Source: Desulfuromonadaceae bacterium
GTDB lineage: Bacteria > Desulfobacterota > Desulfuromonadia > Geobacterales > Pseudopelobacteraceae
Assembly: GCA_028686145.1 (NCBI GenBank)
Contig: JAQUCQ010000003.1
Span: 1,020 to 35,500, forward strand
Reading direction: 5' to 3'
DNA: 34,481 nt
The position numbers and the translations under genes were made by a program. Under the pieces are notes generated by a model, which saw nothing but the letters and a program-made list of their open reading frames with translations, was not told the origin of the DNA and ran no database searches. Below, piece after piece: positions 28,915 to 34,481 of this stretch (its first letter is position 1; the number at the start of each line of letters is the position of its first letter).

Positions 28915-29026
28915 TACATATTACCAGTATTACCGGATAATACAGAAGCCCTAGAAATGGGGCTTTTGTTGTCAAAATACAAAATCTGAAACCGCCGCTC
29001 CGTGCCAGTCGTGGCGGCAAGTATAA

Positions 29027-29055
29027 AAAAAGCCCCGGAATTTCTTCCGGGGCTA
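29027..29055 (-). terminator. Terminator for the minus-strand Acr-like gene
   Basis: AGCCCCGGAAgaaaTTCCGGGGCT then T7 on minus strand. Confidence 0.8.
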
Positions 29056-29068
29056 CTTGCTTAATTAC

Positions 29069-30088
29069 TTATGCAGCCAGCATAGCATCTTCATAGTTAT
29101 CTGCAAACCGTGGTTCTTTGTAAATAACCTCATTGACGAATTGAGCTGGCAACCATTGAGCAACTAACTCCCTATGCTTACTATCTCGGGGACCATGCCA
29201 ATAGTGGTTCCAGTGAGCACGCCTTACATGGGAGCGCCTGCCATTGAAGTTTGTACTTCTCTTTCCAGCCCCATTCATTCGATAATGTCTAACTTTCTCT
29301 CCGGTTTCAACCCCTATAAGCCAATACGTCGGTTTAGCTGGTGGAAAAAGCCTGTCGCCGTGCCGTGTTGACGTTACATCAATGTATCTATTCGGACGTT
29401 TTCGAGAGTTTGATACATTATTGATTTCTGGCTGTTCAGAGCACAAGTAATATATTGCTGACAGCATGTGCTGAATATGGGTAGGGTAATCTCTTAAATT
29501 TATGAAAGCATCCGGTGATATTCGCTCCATGCAATCTTTTACCCCATCATCAGACAACAAAAGAATGGAAATGTTCAATACGCCGGATTCATTTTGTATC
29601 TGAGTTACCCAAAATCCATCAAAAGAAGCGTTATCAATAATCAAATATGGCATTTTTATATATAAGCTTAACTCTGGCAACTTTTTGAAAGCGTCCATTG
29701 GAATTTTCTTCGGTATAGATTCTAAAAACATTTCTGCAAAATCAGCATCAAAACTATAAATGCTTTGTTTGTATCTCCAGGTACAAAGTGCGATTAATTT
29801 AGACAAATCCTTATACCTTTTTATGGGGTCAGCACACATCCATACTCGTGTACTTGAAAACTTTGAAAAAACGTTTAACCAGTCATAATCAGTAAGAAAG
29901 TAAAATGAATGCCTACTTATATTTATATCTCTAACTTCCCAATATTTTTCTTCAATTTCTCTCCAAATTCCCGGCATGCTTCTGGAAATTTCATTCACAG
30001 CGTCCAACGGAATTTTACTTGAAATGCCATTATCAATTTTCTTAGCCTGACCATTACTTATTTTTGAAAACATATTAACCTCGTACAT
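29069..30088 (-). CDS. AcrVA2-family-like anti-CRISPR protein
   Basis: C-term RRSHVRRAHWNHYWHGPRDSKHRELVAQWLPAQFVN parallels recalled AcrVA2 RPHIRRGHWHGYWQG...RVRWQPAVFVN; also LPELSLYIK...FDGFWVTQI and LSAIYYLCSEQPEI match AcrVA2 order. Confidence 0.78.
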   Translation of the reverse strand: MYEVNMFSKISNGQAKKIDNGISSKIPLDAVNEISRSMPGIWREIEEKYWEVRDINISRHSFYFLTDYDWLNVFSKFSSTRVWMCADPIKRYKDLSKLIALCTWRYKQSIYSFDADFAEMFLESIPKKIPMDAFKKLPELSLYIKMPYLIIDNASFDGFWVTQIQNESGVLNISILLLSDDGVKDCMERISPDAFINLRDYPTHIQHMLSAIYYLCSEQPEINNVSNSRKRPNRYIDVTSTRHGDRLFPPAKPTYWLIGVETGEKVRHYRMNGAGKRSTNFNGRRSHVRRAHWNHYWHGPRDSKHRELVAQWLPAQFVNEVIYKEPRFADNYEDAMLAA

Positions 30089-30461
30089 ATTTGAAACCTG
30101 CTACTTTTTATACAGCTGCCGCTCGTGCCCGATTAGTTTTACAGATAGACGTTTATGTCTTAATCACCCCCTTTCGTATTTTTCGTATTCAGTTGCCAAA
30201 GACCGGCTTTAAAAAAGTGCTTGCTTTTTCTTTTTCGATTGTGTTATTGTTAAAAGATAAACGTAATCTACCATATATATGCAAAAATGTCAAGAAAATT
30301 ATGAAATTTCCTTGAAAAATCCCCCTTTTTGACAGGATTTACCCCTCCCTAAAACGTAAAACAATAATCATATCAGATATTTATAAGGCACACTGAGAAT
30401 TACGCGTTTTAAAGCGTTTTTAGCGCCAAGTCTAAGCCTTGACCACCCTTTAAAATAAAAA

Positions 30462-30564
30462 AGCCCTTCACTACACGGTTTCATTATGCACGCTTCATTA
30501 CACCGTAAAGTTTCGGGCTAATTGTGGCTCCACGCTACCTTCTTTAAGCTTATAGCGTAGAGCC
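30462..30564. other. Structured intergenic element
   Basis: AGCCC...ACGGT...ACCGT...GGGCT nested stem, then GGCTCcaCGCTA/TAGCGtaGAGCC stem-loop (30526-30564). Confidence 0.55.
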
Positions 30565-30621
30565 AATATATACGCAAAATCGCTTGTTTAGCTGCAACCA
30601 CTTCAAATTTCCGTTTCGTGG

Positions 30622-30912
30622 CACGCCAATATCCTTCACGCCTTCTACTATTTTTTCGGTATCCCCCATTCTTCCGCACGCCGTTTGTGCAGAACGGCTC
30701 CCCCTAAAAAATATCATTGCATTGTATTGACGCTTGGATATCGCCTACGGCTTTGGCATTTCTTCATGGAAACTTTCGGGGTCTTGCTTCACTGCGCCGG
30801 AACCATGTTCTTAGTTGTGTATGTGCCAAGTTCCTCTCCACCTGTTTTCCTTTTGCGCCTCCGGTCTGGGCGAGAGGCGAAAAGGAAACTCAGGAAACAG
30901 GAGGAACATAAA
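30622..30912 (+). promoter_or_regulatory. Structured leader L3 (copy 3 of 3)
   Basis: See L1; terminal stem GTTTtCCTTTTgCGCCTC/GAGGCGAAAAGGAAAC at 30844-30889. Confidence 0.75.
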
Positions 30913-31362
30913 ATGACCGCACATACCACAACAACACAAAAGGCACAGGCTGAGATGGCTCAAGAAAATCTTGGAAACAAGGTTTTCGCAGAAAGGTATT
31001 CAAGCATGGAAGACCTATTCGGGGCACCGATTTACACCTATACCCGCAAACAGGCTGTTGAAGACGGCGTTCTTGTTAATTTGGGACGTATTGCACGAGA
31101 ATACTATAAATACCCCGTTTGTGTAACCGCATCAGTCTGGGCGGAAATCATGGAGGGGGCAACACACCCAGCGCACGAAATATCTGCAATTGTCCGTGAT
31201 GTACTTTGGATGTCTCAAAAAGGTATCAGCCAGCGGATTGACGAAACACAGCACTTGTTTAAAGTTGTTATTGCCGACCGTACCCACGAATACAAGGCTA
31301 TGTGCCACCCCGGCGACAACATGGAACCCGTGATTACCATTTTACAGGCAAACGAAGATTAA
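30913..31362 (+). CDS. DUF6573-like protein
   Basis: DLFGAPIYTYTRKQAVEDGVLVNLGRIAREYYKYPVCVTASVW; ATG at 30913 with ggagg SD. Confidence 0.7.
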   Translation: MTAHTTTTQKAQAEMAQENLGNKVFAERYSSMEDLFGAPIYTYTRKQAVEDGVLVNLGRIAREYYKYPVCVTASVWAEIMEGATHPAHEISAIVRDVLWMSQKGISQRIDETQHLFKVVIADRTHEYKAMCHPGDNMEPVITILQANED

Positions 31363-31429
31363 GCATCTGATTTAACTGGACTCATTACGATTAAACAGCT
31401 ACTGACTAACAAAATAGGAGAAACAAGAC

Positions 31430-31744
31430 ATGCAAAAATTACAGAACACTATTGACGAACGCATCCTCCCCTTGATTTACCAGAACGACCGCTGCCTCAG
31501 CAGTTATGCCGCCGAAAAGGTACAAAAAATGGTAGACGTGTTAAAAGACGCTGAACGTTGCCAGCAGTGGGGAGAAATGGAGTTTTGCTTGTCAAACCTT
31601 GCAATTATCCGCAAATTGATAACCGACTTGATTGAGGTAATTACACCGTTCAATGAGGCTTTCAGGTCCGCCCTGCTTGCAGCATATACGGCAGTTGATG
31701 ATAAAATGTGTGCAGTTCTGGACGACATGAAAGGAGCAAAATAA
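31430..31744 (+). CDS. Small helical hypothetical protein
   Basis: 104-aa ORF with ggagaaa SD; stop overlaps next start (TAATG). Confidence 0.6.
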   Translation: MQKLQNTIDERILPLIYQNDRCLSSYAAEKVQKMVDVLKDAERCQQWGEMEFCLSNLAIIRKLITDLIEVITPFNEAFRSALLAAYTAVDDKMCAVLDDMKGAK

Positions 31745-32007
31745 TGAAAGCACTTGAAAATATAAACACTTACTACCATACACGGATGGAAAATAAATCT
31801 ATCTATTTTGATGGGAAAATCCAAGAAATACGCCTTGCCCTATTAAACGCCAGAGATTGTAAACAGGCAGGGGATACAGAATGGTTTGCTATCAACAGCA
31901 TGATTGCCCTGAAGCTCACGGAAGACTTGATGGCGTTTTGTCTTAAAGAGAGTGCTCCCCGCCAGTTCCTGAAAGCCTTATATATGCAGATTATGGAAGA
32001 GAATTAG
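31744..32007 (+). CDS. Small helical hypothetical protein, possibly paralogous to preceding ORF
   Basis: ATG at 31744 overlapping previous TAA; similar pattern (RLALLNARDCKQAGDTEWFAINSMIALKLTEDLM vs MVDVLKDAERCQQWGEMEFCLSNLAIIRKLITDLI). Confidence 0.6.
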   Translation: MKALENINTYYHTRMENKSIYFDGKIQEIRLALLNARDCKQAGDTEWFAINSMIALKLTEDLMAFCLKESAPRQFLKALYMQIMEEN

Positions 32008-32009
32008 TC

Positions 32010-32354
32010 ATGAATAAAACAGCCCGTATAGAAAAGATTGCCCAAGACTATTTACATATTGAAAACCTTAGAACCCGTAATTCAGACCGCCTTGATTTTC
32101 ATGATATAGGGGTGGGGAGTCTGTCGGACGCATTACATGTAGCTTTTGATGCAGGATATAATACAGCCATACTGGAGCAACGCACCCAGAAAGCAACAGG
32201 CGACGGCATAAATGCTTTCTGGTCAACAATAGCAAGTCATTTCAGGGAAATCAAAACTGGTGACTTCCCGCCCGATTTAACGTTTGAAATGGAAACACAA
32301 CTGACAAACATGGTCAAAATCTGGGTTGATATAAATGGCGAGTGCCACCCATGA
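32010..32354 (+). CDS. DUF6900-like protein
   Basis: MNKTARIEKIAQDYLHIENLRTRNSDRLDFHDIGVGSLSDALHVAFDAGYN. Confidence 0.65.
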   Translation: MNKTARIEKIAQDYLHIENLRTRNSDRLDFHDIGVGSLSDALHVAFDAGYNTAILEQRTQKATGDGINAFWSTIASHFREIKTGDFPPDLTFEMETQLTNMVKIWVDINGECHP

Positions 32355-32617
32355 AACAATATTTGCCATGACCAGAAATACTGACTGCCGTAAATGGCAC
32401 TGAAGCAGGAGAGGCACTTTACAACAATAAATCAGGCGAGGTTTGCGGCTTTGTTTGCCAAGAAAACAGTGTGTTTACGGATATTGACGAGACAAAGGAG
32501 ATACTTGCAGAATATTTGAAAGATTGCTCAATTAACATTATTGGCGATTTTGCACCAGCTTACACGGAGACCGGAAACTTTCGTGGATTCTATTACCGCA
32601 CAACCGACTCCACGTAG
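32351..32617 (+). pseudogene. Short ORF interrupted by an in-frame TGA at codon 7
   Basis: MKQYLP(TGA)PEILTAVNGTEAGEALYNNKSGEVCGFVCQENSVFTDIDETKEILAEYLKDCSINIIGDFAPAYTETGNFRGFYYRTTDST*. Confidence 0.5.
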
Positions 32618-32836
32618 ACCGGAGCCAACGCTTTACCGTTTTCGTAGAGCTTCAAGCTCATTTGTTTTAAGACGCATTTCCTGCTTCTTGGTTTTGTTAT
32701 CGGTAAAATTAAGTTAATGCGCCCGAGTAAAATATTATCCATTTTTGCAGACAGGATAAAACTCCCTTTTAAAGCACACTAAAATATGTGATAAAGCTAG
32801 AAAAATTATATTTTGCATGTAACAAGGGAAACTTCA

Positions 32837-34481
32837 ATGGCGAGTAAGCGCAAACGTTTCGCACTTGATTGCATTCTTGCTGCCGTTTTTATAGGGGCAG
32901 TGACTGCAGGAGTTTATTACGTCGCTCAAAAGCGTATCTTAAACCGTGCTCAGCAGGATATCGAACACTTAATTCTCTCCCACCGTGGACTGCACCATTA
33001 TATTCAGCGAGTTTTGCATCCCACCTTTTTCAAAGCTGTTGATAATGGTGATATTGCTAAGGACTATTATGCTCCCGAAATATTTTCATCCTCTTACATC
33101 GTTAGAACCATGCACGGTTTTTACAATGAAGAGCTTGTAAAACACGAACTCCCTGAAGCTTACTACAAGCTTGCCTCTGAAAATCCCCGTAATCCAGTCA
33201 ATAAAGCAGATGAACATGAGTTAAAGCTGCTTAAAATGTTCAATGAACACAGAGAAATCAAAAGCCACACTGATATCATTACAGTCGATGGCAAGAGATT
33301 TTTACACTACTCAATCCCATTTTTAGAAAATACCAAGGCTTGCTTACGCTGTCATGGCAAACGTGAGGATGCCCCGCTAGGTTTACAGGCACTTTATCCG
33401 GGTAGTGGAGGCTACAACGAAAAAATTGGACATATACGTGCGATAGAATCAATTCGGGCACCTCTAGGAAAAGAATACCAATCAATTTACGCGGTTTTTG
33501 CTGCCGCTGGCGCAGCATCGCTGTGTATCTTTGGGCTATTCTGGTTTTCCACACGACTACGTACAGAAGTAGCAATTAAGACAGAAAATCTTGAAGAAGA
33601 ATTATCTGCACGTATAGAAGCAGAAAACGAACTCCGTATTCAGGCTACTATGCTTGAAGAAGAAATAGCAGAACGCCAAAAGACCCAAGAAGCTTTACAC
33701 CATGCCAAAGAAATGGCAGAGGCTGCTAACAAGGCAAAATCCCTCTTTCTTGCAAATATGAGCCATGAGCTACGCACCCCGCTGAATGGTGTTGTAGGTA
33801 TGGCACAGTTGCTGTCCATGTCAGAAATTTCAGAAGAACAAAAGGACTATTTAGATACTCTTCAATATTCCGCAGATAACCTGATAGCTCTTATCAGTGA
33901 CATTTTGGATATCACCAAAATAGAAGCAGAGCGGTTTGAAATCCATCATGACCAATATTCACTCCGAAGTTGCATCGATGAAGTTGTCATGATGCAACGA
34001 GCAAAAATTCATGAGAAAAATCTTCAGGTAGAAAAATTTATTCCAGATAACATCCCTGATACGCTTACAGGCGACCGTATCAGGATTTTACAGATACTCT
34101 CAAACCTTTTATCAAATGCGATAAAATTTACCGATTGTGGAAATATTAAAATTTCTATCGCAGTTAAGGAGCAGCACAGCTCCACTATCCTGTTGGATAT
34201 TGCTGTTGCAGATACAGGTATTGGTATTGAACCTGATATGCTTGAATATATCTTTAATATGTTCACCCAAGCAGACGAATCAAATACTCGCAGGTACGGG
34301 GGGGCAGGGTTGGGTCTGGCAATTAGTAGAAGACTGGCAGAACTGATGGGAGGCAGCATTACAGTTGAAAGTAAGGTTGGTATCGGCAGTACCTTCCATC
34401 TTATTCTACCATGCACTGTACCTTCTCAACCAAATGTTCTTGATACGTCTTCAAGTGAGTCAATTGAAGCAACCACTCGTT
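32837..34481 (+). CDS. Membrane sensor histidine kinase with periplasmic heme-type CxxCH domain (DUF3365/Tll0287-like), incomplete at window end
   Basis: Starts MASKRKRFALDCILAAVFIGAVTAGVYY; ENTKACLRCHGKREDAPLG; HisKA ANMSHELRTPLNGVVGMAQ; HATPase RILQILSNLLSNAIKFT, GGAGLGLAISRRLAELMGG; omitted from ORF track because it runs off the end. Confidence 0.88.
   Translation, partial: MASKRKRFALDCILAAVFIGAVTAGVYYVAQKRILNRAQQDIEHLILSHRGLHHYIQRVLHPTFFKAVDNGDIAKDYYAPEIFSSSYIVRTMHGFYNEELVKHELPEAYYKLASENPRNPVNKADEHELKLLKMFNEHREIKSHTDIITVDGKRFLHYSIPFLENTKACLRCHGKREDAPLGLQALYPGSGGYNEKIGHIRAIESIRAPLGKEYQSIYAVFAAAGAASLCIFGLFWFSTRLRTEVAIKTENLEEELSARIEAENELRIQATMLEEEIAERQKTQEALHHAKEMAEAANKAKSLFLANMSHELRTPLNGVVGMAQLLSMSEISEEQKDYLDTLQYSADNLIALISDILDITKIEAERFEIHHDQYSLRSCIDEVVMMQRAKIHEKNLQVEKFIPDNIPDTLTGDRIRILQILSNLLSNAIKFTDCGNIKISIAVKEQHSSTILLDIAVADTGIGIEPDMLEYIFNMFTQADESNTRRYGGAGLGLAISRRLAELMGGSITVESKVGIGSTFHLILPCTVPSQPNVLDTSSSESIEATTR

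Noticed and set aside
29174-29371. Plus-strand ORF inside the AcrVA2-like gene
   Set aside because: Shadow ORF of the opposite coding strand.
1-34481. tRNA or rRNA genes
   Set aside because: No cloverleaf or rRNA-like sequence noticed on reading; not computed.

Overview
This 34.5 kb window looks like part of a conjugative or mobilizable plasmid, or a plasmid-like element.

Backbone, left to right:
- XRE regulator; papain/C39-like protein with a small upstream ORF missed by the ORF track.
- MobF (TrwC/TraI-type) relaxase-helicase split by a -1 frameshift at an A9 run; RHH accessory protein; TrwB/TraD-type coupling protein.
- IHF/HU-like gene followed by an NYN-LOTUS gene.
- ArdC-like antirestriction protein; ParA with an RHH partner.
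- IncQ-like replication module: small ORF, hexameric helicase, RepC-like initiator, four 21-bp iterons.
- RadC, DUF4942, DUF6573 and DUF6900-type genes; a c-type-heme sensor kinase truncated by the window end.

AT-rich cargo sits at about 12.6-21.2 kb on the minus strand. It holds a His-Xaa-Ser (Hxs) radical-SAM peptide-modification cluster with two glycosyltransferase-type genes, and a DRT2-like (UG2) antiviral reverse transcriptase with a structured ~290-nt upstream region that should be its ncRNA template.

Main observations:
1. DRT2-like RT plus putative ncRNA with stop-free frames that could support a concatemeric 'neo' ORF.
2. Hxs cluster with an HSS-repeat precursor and glycosyltransferases.
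3. Probable AcrVA2-family anti-CRISPR.
4. Three paralogous ~290-nt structured leaders before likely leading-region genes, possibly Frpo-like single-strand promoters.
5. A dispersed TAATAC/ATTACC operator-like motif.
6. A multi-hairpin intergenic element at 10.45-10.62 kb.

All calls come from reading the sequence and recalled family features; no searches or folding were run.
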